Source: Symbiodinium natans
Taxonomy: Eukaryota; Sar; Dinophyceae; Suessiales; Symbiodiniaceae
Direction: 5' to 3'
DNA length: 35,000 bases
Assembly: GCA_905221605.1 (NCBI GenBank)
Contig: CAJNDS010002161.1
Coordinates: forward strand, 19,263 to 54,262
In this document: one piece after another, positions 10,100 through 20,295 of the stretch
Layout: the number at the start of each line of letters is the position of its first letter
How positions within the stretch are numbered: the stretch's first letter is position 1
Notes under the pieces: model-generated
The model's input: the letters and a program-made list of their open reading frames with translations, nothing else
Databases searched by the model: none
What the model was told of the DNA's origin: nothing
Program-made: the position numbers and the translations under genes

Positions 10100-11010
10100 T
10101 CAGCAAATAGTAACCGAGGGTTGGAGAATGCAGGATGGTGGGTGGTGCTGGGGTAGAGGGGTATGGCTGACCGACGGCCCCGCCAGCTTCAAAAGCGTAT
10201 CGGATACCCGAAACATCGATGATCTGCTTGACCTGGCGCGGCATTGCAAGCTTGGAGGCAACTTGACATAGCCCAATGCTTTGCATGCTTTGGTGCTGCA
10301 CATCATTCCTCCTACCAAGTGCAATGCCTTCTCAGGGTCAGGATTTCCCTCAATGACCCACTGGACGTCACCTGAAGTTAGGGGCCAAACTCGGTACATG
10401 TACAAAGAATGGGGAAACTCCGCCACGTCATCTGCCAGCTTCAGTTGTAGGAGTACCAAAGGGCGAAACTTCGCAAGATCATAGGGTGTTGCCTGACTTC
10501 GCGCCCCGTTTGACATTCCAGCAGCCAAGGCTCCGTACCACGTGACTTTGCCCCCAATCTCCTCGCCGTCCCCTGCGCGGCCCATCAAGCTATGCCAAAG
10601 TGTTACCACGCTTTACCATGGCGCCCCATCATCTAAGCTATTTTCTTGCTTTGCGCTCACTGAGCAAGCCTGAAGGTCTCGGCACAGAATAATGAATGGT
10701 GTCGCAGTCCAGGCCGCCATCTTTACAGGAGCGGCGGAAATCCTTGGCGAAGCAGGGGCAAAGGCACAGGATTATCGCTTCTGTCCGCGCAGGGGCATTG
10801 CCTCGACGCAACTACTCGCACAGACTCTCAACAGCCCGGAACCGCAATGATACCAAAAGCCGTTGTTTCCGGCCGCTCCCAAGTTTCTGCTAAATAGCCA
10901 CCGGAAGCTGGTTCCAGGGATCCCAGCTTGGGGACCTGCACGTATTCACAGCATCGCGCAGCATTGCCTAGAACTGTGAGGCCCACCTGGTTGGGTTTTT
11001 GAAGTTCGCA
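10100..11010 (-). CDS. Unknown protein, at least two candidate exons
   Basis: A minus-strand frame open from 10609 down to about 10150 has strongly coding-like sequence, for example SNGARSQATPYDLAKFRPLV, DVQWVIEGNPDPEKALHLVG and FRVSDTLLKLAG. Downstream of that the translation becomes proline/histidine-rich and probably intronic. An upstream frame from about 11010 to 10828 reads LQKPNQVGLTVLGNAARCCE and then YLAETWERPETTAFGIIAVPG. I propose both belong to one gene transcribed leftwards, joined across the ~220-base gap, but I could not fix the splice sites. No domain is recognised. The GTG that opens the 10609 frame is unlikely to be a start, because a stop and possible acceptor (TAAAG) sit just upstream. 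Confidence 0.45.
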
Positions 11011-11499
11011 CGAAAGTCGACACCCGCATCGTGTCACGTGTACCATGATGCCCTACGCATCTCACGCACGCCTGCGTTGCGCAGCATATGTTGGAGCCTT
11101 TGCGTTGCAGGTCCGGCTTCACGCCAGCCATCGCAGGCAGGGGGTTTACACTGGACAGTGCTTTCTCTCAAAAGGGGGTGACTTCACCTTCGCGGGGGGT
11201 CAAGGTCAGCAAGCTACTGGAACATGTCGGAACTGGCAAGCTGCTATGCGTGAGGGGCCATGGAACTTGTGATCCACAAATGGCTATGAGTCATGCTCTT
11301 GAAGCGAACTCGCAAGCATGGCACGCATTCAGGCCAGTGATCAGTTCTCGGATGTGCTAGGTGAAAGCTTGCGAGGGCATTTGGACTGCCAACGACTGCG
11401 AGTCCACAGCGTCCTCTCTTCGGTAGCTGCGCAAGCACACTCAAATTCTGTGCCACATGCCTGTCAAAGGGCAACTAGTGGTCGGAAGCGACTGGCCGG

Positions 11500-11800
11500 A
11501 TGCCGATCAGGAAAACACGCAGGTTTAATGCAAAGAATACGAGGCACACAGAGAACGTCACAACAAGCACTCCACATGAGGACATCTGAAATGTCTAGAT
11601 CTTGCATGCTCTCGTCGTAACTGTAACTCTCCTGCTGGGGCATTCGCGCCTGGGACTCTCCCACCACCCGTTTGGGCTCATCCAGATCGTATCGAGCTGG
11701 CACCGATCCATTGAGTGCCCACAGCTGTGGCAGGGTGCTGACACGTCCTTCGCCAGCTTGCATGAAATCCGAAATATACGCGGCTGTAAAGCCAATGGAA
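11500..11800 (-). CDS. Candidate exon downstream of the SulP gene
   Basis: The minus frame reads EGRVSTLPQLWALNGSVPAR, then DLDEPKRVVGESQARMPQQE and YDESMQDLDISDVLMW, an acidic polar stretch of coding-like composition. It could be a cytosolic C-terminal tail of the SulP transporter added by a further splice, or the first exon of the next gene (10.1-11.0 kb). The sequence does not decide between these. Confidence 0.35.
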
Positions 11801-12091
11801 CTTGGAACCAAGGAGGGATTGAAATGAAATTGGTGCCGGGGCCAGACTTTCAAATTGCTGTTCTCGGGCTGGGCACCCTATCTGCCGAGCAGCCTCACAT
11901 GATCCCATCCGTCTTTGTGGCTAGGCAGCGTGCCAAAGCCCATTGTCTATGCGAGTCTATACACTTCAAAATCTGAATTCGGGCTCCCAGATCTTGTGCT
12001 GGTATCAAATATCTGCCATCCTTGGTCGCCCCGTTTCTTAGCCAGCTTTCTCAGGGTGCCCTTTTTCGGGATATTTACTACATCAGACAAC

Positions 12092-14540
12092 CTAGAACCC
12101 AAAAAAGGGGCAAAAGGGCACCACTGGGATGCCAAGCATCTGAAGCTTTGCATCTGCGACTGTGCTGTATACGCAGCCTTCAGACCGAAGGTGCTCGACC
12201 CAGGCCGCTTTCTGAAGGATTGTGCCCTGCAGCAGCAGCTCCTGGGTTGGCGTGCTACTGAACTAAGGTTTAGGGTTTAGGGTTTAGGGTTTAGGGTTTA
12301 GGGTTTAGGGTTTAGGGTTTAGGGTTTAGGGTTTAGGGTTTAGGGTTTAGGGTTTACTCGGTTTAGGGTTTAGGGTAAATGTCATGCGAAGTTCGTGTTC
12401 CTCAGTTCTTCGGTTGATACGAAACGACGAGAACCTCCCAAAGAGACCTCCGAGGCTCGGACACAACTAATCGGACATCGCAGCCTGCTTCCTTGATTTC
12501 TTTGGCTGCTTTTGCAAGGCTGTCACATCCATCTATGTCTATGCGGGTGACATGCTCCAGGGAGATGATGATCTTCGTTGGCTTCTTGACGAGCAACGCT
12601 TGCAAGCGTGAAAGGTGCTTGCTCGCACACAGGAAGGTCACAGACCCCATGGGCTCGTAGATCACCGCTCCTTGGAAGGTCTCATGTTTGTGCAAGGCAT
12701 TGCTGCTCTTCTCCGGGGATTTGCCACAGGCAAAGGACTCGACCAGCTGTCTCAATCGAGTCAGCGGGGAAGGCTTGACTGCCAAATTTGCGCCATCATC
12801 GAAACTGGCGGTAGCCCAATGCGACAGGGTGGCATGTTGACGACTCGGCGGTGTGCCAGTGTCACTTACCGCTACCTCAGACTTGTCGAGGGTCACCCGT
12901 GATTCTGCTCGTGCAGTTTCGGCTGCATCCCTCAGCAAAGCAACAACCATGCCAACGATGAGGCCGTAAACGGGATCCACAAAGACACAGATTGCGGTTG
13001 TGAGAACCAGCAGGAAGCAGCTCCTCTTGTCCGTGCGCCAGAGAGTGGCAATGTAGTGAACGGGGGCCATGCGAATGGAAGCAAAGACCAGCAACGCCGC
13101 CACCGCGGCCTGTGGCAAATATGAGAAGACCGGCATGGCCACCTTGGATGGCCCTTAAAGCCCTCTGAAAAAAGATTCCCCCCCAAATATATGTGAGCCT
13201 CTTAAACCCAAGAAGGGAAAATGCAAAATGTCCCCAGGGCCTACCTGGCCACCATAAAGATCAGGAAGACTGCAACGGCATTGATGAACTGCGAGAGCCT
13301 GTGCGTTGCTCCGAGCTGGACGTTCAAGGACGTCCGCACGAACACGCCCGTGGGCGGCAGTGCCCCAACGGCCCCGCAGACTGCATGGCACACCATCAAC
13401 CCAAAGGTCTCCCGGCCACTTTCGAAGGGGTAGTTCATTCTCTGCTCGGCAATCTTGGCAGAGATCAAGGTCTCCAAGATAGCCACGAAGGCAATGCCAA
13501 AGGCAGTCCGCAGGAGGCCCAGCACATCTCCGGCTGTAAACTCTGCAAGTGGCACAGACGGCACCTCGACAATTCTTGCCTGCAGAGTTCCGTACTTGTC
13601 CTTCAAAGTGGGGAGAATGATGCCGAAGAGCATCTCATGGTCCGACAGGTAGCCCAAGAGAATTGTTAACAAAGGGATGAGCACTGTCCATGGAATCGAC
13701 CTGCCTCGGATCTTCCCGGCATACTTGACAAGGGTCAGAAGCAAGGCGGTGACGACGAAGAAGAGAATCGCCGGAGCCTTTTGCAAGAGCAAAAACCCAA
13801 CATCAGAAAACTGCCTACGTGCCACAGCCCCATACAGCTCCCCGGTAGGCCCGAGGCCCCAAGCTGCCAAGCGACCAAACTGTAGCCATGGAGAGCTTCA
13901 ATGGACCGAATCACGTTCTCGTGGAAGTGCTCTGACTTGGGGCCATCAGGACTCAAGTCCAAGGCCATCTCCAGCTGGCCGAGCCCAATGATGAATGCCA
14001 CTGCAAGGGTAAAGCCCTCGAAGACTGCAGTGGGCATGAGGAGCAAATAGCGTTGCAAACCAAGCAAGTAGATCAAAAAGATGATGGCGGAGGACAGGAG
14101 GGAGAGGTACGGCAGAACACCTGCCCCTCCAAACTTAATGGTCGCACTGTTCAGCATTCCACTCAATGCACCCGCCGGTCCGATGATGTTGAAGTCACTG
14201 GAGCTGAACATGGATGCACATAAGCCGCCCCAGAACGCGGTTGACACGCCCATTAAAGGGGCTGCAGGGTCACCTCCAGAAACAGAGGCAATGCCCAAGG
14301 AAATTGACAAGGGTACACTGACCTCGGATTTGGTTGTCAGTGTCGCGCATTTCTGCTCAACAACCGTCGAAGCAGCACTACAAGAAACGAACTCACCATT
14401 CTATGTCTATGGTAGCTTGGTAAGGATGTGGCCATGGCCACTGTCAGCCCAGACTGCCAGTTGTCGATCAGCACTCGGTGCAGCGGCTGGTATCCCAAAC
14501 GAGTCTTCAAATGGCACTTCTTGCCCCCACCCTCCTGCAC
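12092..14540 (-). CDS. SulP/SLC26-family anion (sulfate/bicarbonate-type) transporter with STAS domain, five exons
   Basis: A membrane anion transporter or exchanger. Exon 1 (about 14540..14433) ends DNWQSGLTVAM. A GC-AG intron of 110 nt leads to exon 2 (14322..~13876): VSVPLSISLGIASVSGGDP, the SulP motif FNIIGPAGALSGMLNSATIK, and hydrophobic spans (YLSLLSSAIIFLIYLLGL, FTLAVAFIIGLGQ). Exon 3 (~13810..13253) has three more spans and the signature ALPPTGVFVRTSLNVQLGAT. A 110-nt GT-AG intron (13252..13143) joins VAVFLIFM to VAMPVFSYLPQAAVAALLVF. Exon 4 (13142..12429, or 12435) carries the last spans and the STAS domain (VTFLCASKHLSRLQALL, KIIISLEHVTRIDIDGCDSL). Exon 5 (12241..12092) completes STAS: ELLLQGTILQKAAWVEHLRS to STVADAKLQML, stop TAG. 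The intron between exons 4 and 5 holds a telomere-repeat array. About 600 residues, normal for the family. The exon 2/3 junction and the start are not fixed. The ion cannot be told from sequence. Confidence 0.9.
12269..12375. repeat. Telomere-type array (TTTAGGG)12 plus two units, inside a SulP intron
   Basis: Twelve perfect TTTAGGG units run from 12269 to 12352 on the plus strand, followed by a broken unit (TTTACTCGG) and two more perfect units to 12375. It is the longest and cleanest such array in the window. On the gene's sense strand it reads CCCTAAA and lies inside the intron (about 12428..12242) that separates the two halves of the STAS domain. Confidence 0.97.
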
Positions 14541-14852
14541 GGCGACGTCTCTAGAACTTGTCTAGACTTTCAATGGCTCTTTGAATTCTTGGACATGACA
14601 CTAGAACCCTTACGTCAGCAGAACGTTAACAGAAGTCATGAGTACATCTTCGCCTCAGCTTCCAGCCGGGAGGCCTCTAGAACAAGCAGTCCCAACCCTT
14701 CGAAACCTTGTAGACAAAAATCAGAAGGGGGTGTTGGGGTGTACCGCGGCTTTATGTTCCCCGTTCACCTATGGCGGGTGTAGCAAGGGTTCAAGCGTAA
14801 TTAGGTTTCAAGGCAGGGCAAGATTGAGGGTCCAGACGTCCCAGGCAGGCGA

Positions 14853-14873
14853 GGGGGGGGGGGGGGGGGGGGG
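14853..14873. repeat. G21 homopolymer
   Basis: Twenty-one consecutive G on the plus strand, directly followed by a C/T-rich stretch. Confidence 0.95.
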
Positions 14874-15007
14874 CAGGTCCCAATCAGTCCCGCGTGCTCC
14901 AACCCTGTCCTGCCCACCTCCCCTACTTCCTCGCCCGCCTTTCAACCATCTTTGTTTTCGTTTTTTACCACTTTTCACATTACAGTGGTTTTTGTTGCCA
15001 CCCGCAC

Positions 15008-15043
15008 TGCACACCCTACACCCTAAACTCTAAACCCTAAACA
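15008..15043. repeat. Short interstitial telomere-like array
   Basis: About four to five CCCTAAA-like units on the plus strand (ACCCTACACCCTAAACTC, then TAAACCCTAAAC). Confidence 0.8.
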
Positions 15044-15570
15044 ACTATTATTCGAGGAACTCGATTCAAACAGATTTGTTAGGGGGGCATCTCTCTCAGC
15101 ACATCATCACCACAACAAATATAAACAGCAGTCGTTTAAGCTTTAGGGGCTTAAATACGAGTTTCATTCAGTACTGGTACATATCGGTCGTGCCTTGCAG
15201 GAACTCAACGTATATTGTGCGGTATGGCTCTGTGCCCGCACAACGGCACGGCCACACCAAAACGAATGCAGCAAAACTACACGAGACGGCGGGCCCGAGA
15301 AAGTCCCCATAGCTGCGTTTTCCCCGAAGTTTGGGCTTTGAAAATAGGTCAGCAGGGCCACCGCATCCTTCACACGCAATGGCATGCACGAAACAATCTA
15401 GTCTAACAGCCATCCACGCACATCCAATGTTTCTAGCTTTTGGTGCAGCTTGGCTTGGCTCGGTGCCTCCGCAACATGAAGAACGACCTGACCATGAGCC
15501 ATCAAACAAACTACGATCATTCAGCCAATCGCTTCGGCCTAGACGTGGGAAAACAGTCGTTTCCTGAGTT

Positions 15571-15689
15571 TAGTGGGTCTTTCTGCATGGGCGGAGAGGA
15601 TTGCTTTCACAAACTAGTGGGTCTTTCTGCATGGGCAGAAAACCCGCACTGCCCTCGCAGCAATGTCATGGGTTTAGTGGGTCGTATGG
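15571..15689. repeat. Irregular tandem repeat, 22-bp core
   Basis: A 22-bp core beginning TAGTGGGTCTTTCTGCATGG occurs exactly at 15571-15592 and 15615-15636. A diverged third copy (TAGTGGGTCGTATGG) lies at 15675-15689, and a related word (CTAGTGGATCTAG) at about 15722. Confidence 0.85.
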
Positions 15690-15735
15690 ACAGAAGAAAG
15701 TTGGTTTAATGTTTTGATCGCACTAGTGGATCTAG

Positions 15736-16300
15736 CTAAAGCGGTGAAAATGACATTGTTTCCACAGAACTCGCTTGCGGACGGCCAGCCTGGATGGTGC
15801 TGGCCGTCTCCGGTGTCTCCACGGAGTCCAGATCAGGCTGCATTTTGGGGCTGCGTTTTTCTGGGCTGAAACGCTGGCCTGTCAAGAACAAACGGCTGCG
15901 GTAGGGTTGTGCTGTGTGCAAGAACCACGAATGGGCAAGCGGGTGCACGGAGGTGCGCATACTGACACAATAGCTGAGCTTCTTTTGCTCACCCGTGGGC
16001 ATCACAATCTTGTTCTTGCCGGTCTTTGCTTTTTGCGGGGGCCTGGGCTTGCGGCTAGCTTTGGGAGCGTCAGCATTGAGTCGGTTTGGTCCTAAGGCCC
16101 CATTCTCCAAGACCTAAACCAAGTAAACCCGGCTCTAAAGTGCAGCCCGGGAACAGGTGGCTGCTTTGGCCGCTTTGGAAAGGGATGACTGTTGGTACGT
16201 CTGGCTGGGCGGCTTCTGCAGTGGAAGCTGGGGCCACTGGCGGCGTCGGGCGCGATGCAGGGGCTGGTGCTGGTGAGGTCGTGGCCGTTGCCTTCAAGTC
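15736..16300 (-). CDS. Candidate Pro/Ala/Lys-rich protein, two or three exons
   Basis: The minus frame at about 16290-16160 reads KATATTSPAPAPASRPTPPV and continues AEAAQPDVPTVIPFQSG, a flexible Pro/Ala linker. The next frame, 16080-15985, reads LNADAPKASRKPRPPQKAKT and GKNKIVMPTGEQKK, strongly basic; further on (about 15870-15750) it reads SPEKRSPKMQPDLDSVETPE, stopping at 15736. Composition and GC-rich third positions suggest coding, possibly a nucleic-acid-binding or scaffold tail. Splice junctions were not resolved and no domain is recognised. An internal hairpin at 15780-15808 lies in the last exon. Upstream exons are expected above 16300. Confidence 0.4.
15780..15808. other. Perfect 10-bp hairpin
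   Basis: GACGGCCAGC (15780-15789) and GCTGGCCGTC (15799-15808) are exact reverse complements with a 9-nt loop. GC-rich, so stable as RNA. It lies within the last candidate exon of the Pro/Lys-rich gene, and may be chance codon use. Confidence 0.75.
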
Positions 16301-16399
16301 TTTTGCCTTGGGCGGCTGGAGATCGACTCGTCAGACTAGCTGCATGAGATTTCTCAAGCACTCGCCCATGACACGTGTGAATCCAGGAGCGATGTGAGC

Positions 16400-18223
16400 C
16401 CTCAATTTAATTTTTCAGGGGATGCTCAGATGGATTGCTAACCGCTGCTAACCATTGAATCCATTGCCAGATCATGCACATACAGGCAAACGCATATGTC
16501 ATGCCCAAGTCATGCTGAGGCTCTTTCTCCCAGTGAACCGCAGGAAAACAACAGTCATGCCTTTGCCCCTTCCCCCAATTAGCGCAGCCACCTGGTTGAC
16601 CAAATCGAGCCTCTCTCTTGGGAATTGTATCTGCAGGACCTAGAAAACCACCATCAACAACACGCACAAACCCAATGAACGCAAGCGTTGTCAGTGGCTG
16701 GTTGGAGGCAGTTCGAGCTCGCCACCCACACCCGAAACTCATGGACCGAGCGTTGGTCTTGCCCTCACCGAAAACCGCGTACCGAGCGTCGACCTTCGCA
16801 GCCCACAGCTGCCTCACCATTCCCGACAGCCACGTACCGATTGCCCATCTATGAAGCAATTCCGAAGCCCACGGCGGCCGCCCACAGTGAAGGCCACACG
16901 CGAGTACCGAGCGTTGCCCTTCGATTCTCGCGGTTGGCCCACTATTTACAGAGAAGGTTTTTCTCGAGCCGGATATGTGGGACGTGCGTAAGCTCCACGT
17001 AAGCCCTGCGTACAAGCTCCGCGTGAGCTCCGCGTGAGCTCCGCGTGATCTCCGCGTGAGCTCAGGTGAGCTCCACGTAAGGTGCGTGTAAGGTGAGGCC
17101 TCGCTTCATGGTGCACTGTCCAGCATGCCACATCTGGATATTCAAACGACAGAGGCGACGTTGCCGCCACATTGAGAGTGCTTGCAGTGATTAAACGGTG
17201 GCTTACGCGCTGATAGATGTTCAGGCCAAGCTCAGAGTGGTTTCTTGTTATTGCTTTGGGGTTTTGCTGGGGTGCCAGCATTCCGGCATTGGGATTCTGC
17301 ATAGCTTCCCTCAGCCGTGAACCCACACCCATCCTCAACCCAATGCGCCACACAAGCAGCAGTTTTGTTGTTGGAACCAGCGTTAAGTGTTTAGGGGCTG
17401 TGCGGAGGCTACCCCAACCCCCAAACCGGGTTGAACCTGTAGGGCTCTGTCTTCGGGGCTAGGGGCGAAGGCGTAAACGCAAGCAGGACAAAGAAGTTTG
17501 TATCTTGAGTCTTTCGTTTCTGCGTAGCCCCAAAGAACCGCAGCAATTCAGTATCTTGTTCATTCAGTTGGCATCGAGGAAACCCGACTGATCCGCAGCA
17601 ATGTCATTTCGGTGTTTTCAGGTGCACGTGTGGAAAATGCGAAGCACCAGCGTGTGTCTGCAAAGCCACGACGCAAGGATCTCAGAAAGCTGGGCACGAC
17701 TTAAGCAGGTTTCTGTTCCAAGTCCTTTGCAATCTGTGCCGGACCCTCAAGCATGGAAAGCATGAACCAACAGAATAGGTCGGAATAGCCGCAGCAGAAG
17801 CCTGAAAGAGCAGAATTCGCACTTTACTCTCACACACACACACCCACATTGCAGTTAAGGTAACGAAACGGAACCACCCCCGCCCCCCACGTCAGACAAC
17901 CTGTGCGCTTAGCATGTTGTCAGAGGCAACTTGGCATAGATACTGGCAGGCAATAGTCTCGCATGGACTAGATCAGCAGAAAAAAAGCAAAGAGCTGCAG
18001 CAGCTGGAATGCGGGGCAGCAGCAACATGGGCAGGAATGCATCAGCTACTAAACAAGCAGAAAAAGATTTTCCCCATGTTCAGTAAAGTTCACTAGTCGT
18101 GCGCTTTGTCTGTTGACAGTCCGCAGGCAAGTCGCCGCTGCTTGGCCCGCAGCCTTATTCGGATCCGCAGGCCTCGCTCGCACCATGGACAAGCCCTGTC
18201 AACAAAACGCCACAAGAACGGTC
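16400..18223. other. Spacer with short repeats, no gene recognised
   Basis: A minus frame is open from 17015 to 16407 (202 codons), but the translation has no family feature and overlaps repeated words (ACCGAGCGT three times at 16746-16912) and an 11-bp tandem repeat. Part of it (RVVDGGFLGPADTIPKREAR) could be an exon. From 17100 to 18223 I see only short incidental frames, plus a C-rich patch near 17875-17890 and (CA)n at 17832-17842. Confidence 0.4.
16990..17095. repeat. Tandem repeat, 11-bp period (AGCTCCGCGTG)
   Basis: About nine units of AGCTCCGCGTG and close variants (AGCTCCACGTA, ATCTCCGCGTG, AGGTGCGTGTA). Three central copies are identical. The unit contains potential GT or GC donor words in every copy. 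Confidence 0.85.
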
Positions 18224-18333
18224 ACTTGGAGGTTCATGGTACATTCATAAGCCCTTTAAGTGCCCTAATATGGTTATAAGTACAGTTGTAAGTACAGCTA
18301 TAACTGGTTAATAAGTACCATGAACCTCCAAGT
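18224..18333. repeat. Small inverted-repeat element (MITE-like), 110 bp with 19-bp perfect termini
   Basis: ACTTGGAGGTTCATGGTAC at 18224-18242 is the exact reverse complement of GTACCATGAACCTCCAAGT at 18315-18333. The 72-nt interior is AT-rich and itself partly palindromic (GGTTATAAGTACAG against GTACAGCTATAAC). It resembles a miniature inverted-repeat transposable element. The bases just outside the arms do not form an obvious target-site duplication, so mobility is inferred, not shown. Confidence 0.8.
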
Positions 18334-18556
18334 ATGGTTATGGAGACTTTGACCATCAGGACCCACCTCGCCTGCTGCTTCCCGCCTTGGGCTTGGGAGG
18401 CCGCAGGTTTCATTTCCAAAGCTTGGAGGTTGTGCCCATGGTTTGGGTTGTGTTCAGGCCTTAAGCTTTTGGCATGGTCACTACTACTACGAAGTGTGCC
18501 CTTTTTGTCTAGACAACTTCTTGTCTCCGGCATGAAGCATACACATGTGTCTACCA

Positions 18557-19094
18557 TCACCAAAACTTAAGATGAGGATCCTTCGCAGCTGGCTTGGTGG
18601 CCTGCACATGCTCCGTATGCTTTGCCTTCGAATCCGCTGGCATCTTCGTAGACGCTCCTTTCTCATCTTTCATGTCTTTGGCTTCTTTGACAGGTGTCGC
18701 CTGTTCATCTTTTGCCTCTTGGGTGTCTTTTGTCTCCTTGGCCTTCACCTCTTTTGAATCTTTTGCCTCCTTTGCAGCCATAACTTTGGCATCCTTCGCC
18801 TCGTTCGCATCCTTTGCTTCCGTAGCTTTTGCCTCGTGTGCATCCTTTGCCTCCTTTGTAGCTGCCGCCTCTTTTGAGTCTTTTACCTCCTTTGCCCCAG
18901 CTGCTTTAGCATCTTTCGCCTCGTTTGCATCTTTTCCCGCGTCCTTTGCCTCCTTCGCAGCCTTCGCCTCCTTTGGGTCCTCTGCCTTCTCAACATCCTT
19001 GGCACTCTTGGCATCCTTTGATGTGGCCTGCGGTTCTTTGACGTCTGTGGATGTACTGGCTTTGCTGCTCTCCACCTTGGGAGCTGCTTCTGGC
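18557..19094 (-). CDS. Lys/Ala/Asp/Glu-rich repeat protein (KEAKDA repeats), terminal exon
   Basis: After a TGTCACAG acceptor the exon reads PEAAPKVESSKASTSTDVKE and then about fifteen imperfect copies of the hexamer-like KEAKDA / NEAKDA / KEVKDS before ending ADSKAKHTEHVQATKPAAKD and PHLKFW with a TGA at 18557. Such alternating Lys/Ala/acidic repeats form long charged helices and occur in group-3 LEA-like stress proteins and in histone-H1-like tails. Which applies here is not decidable. The exon starts in phase 2, so at least one upstream exon exists; the frame at 20296-20760 is the best candidate. Nucleotide repetition (GATGC, AAGGAG words) follows the protein repeat. Confidence 0.65.
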
Positions 19095-19441
19095 CTGTGA
19101 CAAGCCAGACAAAGGGGCTCTCTCTGGACTTTTGAGACACTACGAGCTACGGCAACGACCTTCGACCTTCCAGCTCCATGGTATAGAATATGTAGTCTTC
19201 TCATCTGGTCAATGTACTAGCATATTGTACGATATGTAACTGCTTTTAGTATACTGTCGTATCATGTTTTCTACATCTATTTACTTTACAAATGGGCTCT
19301 GTCTGCTCTCCAGCGTGCACAGGCGGACTTACGAAAGAATGCCAGAATGCAGGCCTCACACCATGCTTTTTTGAATAGAAGCCCACAACTGTCAGTGAGT
19401 CATGCGATCCTACACCACCCCCACCTAAGCCCAGGCCCACC

Positions 19442-19838
19442 TCAAAAGAGGGACATAGCCTGATTTAAGGGTATCTTGGGCCGAGTTTTAGATGGTGCCC
19501 CATCGACCTTGGGACATCCTGGGTCAAAGGCAAAAAACTGGGCAAGCAGCTCTAGACCGCTTGGTGCCCACCACCACGAAGACTTGTGCCGGCCTCTGCT
19601 CCTCTTTGGACGACTCTTCCGGAGCCTCAGCTCCAACAAATGTAGGGTTTCGGCCTTAGGCTTAGGGAACTCTCCCCCCTCCCAAATCCAAATGGCCCCT
19701 TGGCAATTTCGCAAGCACGTTTGGATTTTTTGGGGAGTATTGGGGGCTTCACCCATCAGTGCCCTTGGTTGGACGTTCGCCGATGGCGTTGGCACCCAAA
19801 CCCACTCGGCCAAAACCCTGCACGTCAAACCCTGTTGA
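19442..19838. other. Region open on both strands, coding status unclear
   Basis: A plus frame (19476-19838, 120 codons) and a minus frame (19828-19442, 128 codons) are both fully open. The minus one has the more charged, protein-like stretch (LRLRKSRPKRSRGRHKSS). Neither shows a family. It may be an exon in the spacer of the Lys/Ala-rich gene or a decayed repeat. Confidence 0.25.
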
Positions 19839-19859
19839 TGATTTAGGGGTTCATCATTG

Positions 19860-19907
19860 GGCTTAGGGTTTAGGGTTTAGGGTTCAGGGTTTAGGGTTTA
19901 GGGTTCA
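19860..19907. repeat. Interstitial telomere-like array (TTTAGGG)n
   Basis: Six units on the plus strand, including CTTAGGG and TTCAGGG variants. Confidence 0.9.
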
Positions 19908-20039
19908 TTGCCCTCAACCCCAAACCTGCAAACCCTCTTTCAGATCCACCGCCCCTTTTTTCGGAATTCAGATAAAGGTCCTTTGTCACCTTCGACTTCC
20001 ACACCAGCTTCCCCGCGTCTTTCGACCTCCACTGGTCGC

Positions 20040-20162
20040 TATATAATGCATTATATGCAACATGGAGTATAAAATATATAGACTATACAATATAGAATAT
20101 AATACATGCATAGAATAGATCATATATTTCACTTTTCGTGTCATTATATATATATATATGTC
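20040..20162. repeat. AT-rich microsatellite region
   Basis: TATATA-rich sequence with a clean (AT)n run at 20145-20158, in sharp contrast to the GC-balanced surroundings. Confidence 0.85.
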
Positions 20163-20295
20163 AATGTATGCAGAACACTTTTGGTGGCTTAATGAGGAGT
20201 GTCTTTGCTGTCTTCTGTGAGGTTTCGATGTGCGGGTTTGGTGCGGCTGCCGGGTTTAGGTTCATCCAACAAACATTTCTAAGCTCTGACAGCTC

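Larger units (their letters stand above)
14541..15735. other. Spacer upstream of SulP, repeat-rich
   Basis: No gene recognised. It should contain the SulP promoter and perhaps a 5' exon. It holds a G21 run, a short telomere-like array and a tandem repeat, listed separately. Frames at 15168-15567 on either strand are overlapping and unremarkable. Confidence 0.4.

Noticed and set aside
12269-12375. True chromosome end (telomere)
   Set aside because: Only about 14 units, with coding sequence continuing on both sides and other arrays in the opposite orientation.
18594-19100. 168-codon plus-strand frame rich in Phe-Ala-Ser
   Set aside because: It is the antisense of the KEAKDA repeat exon; the repeat structure keeps both strands open.
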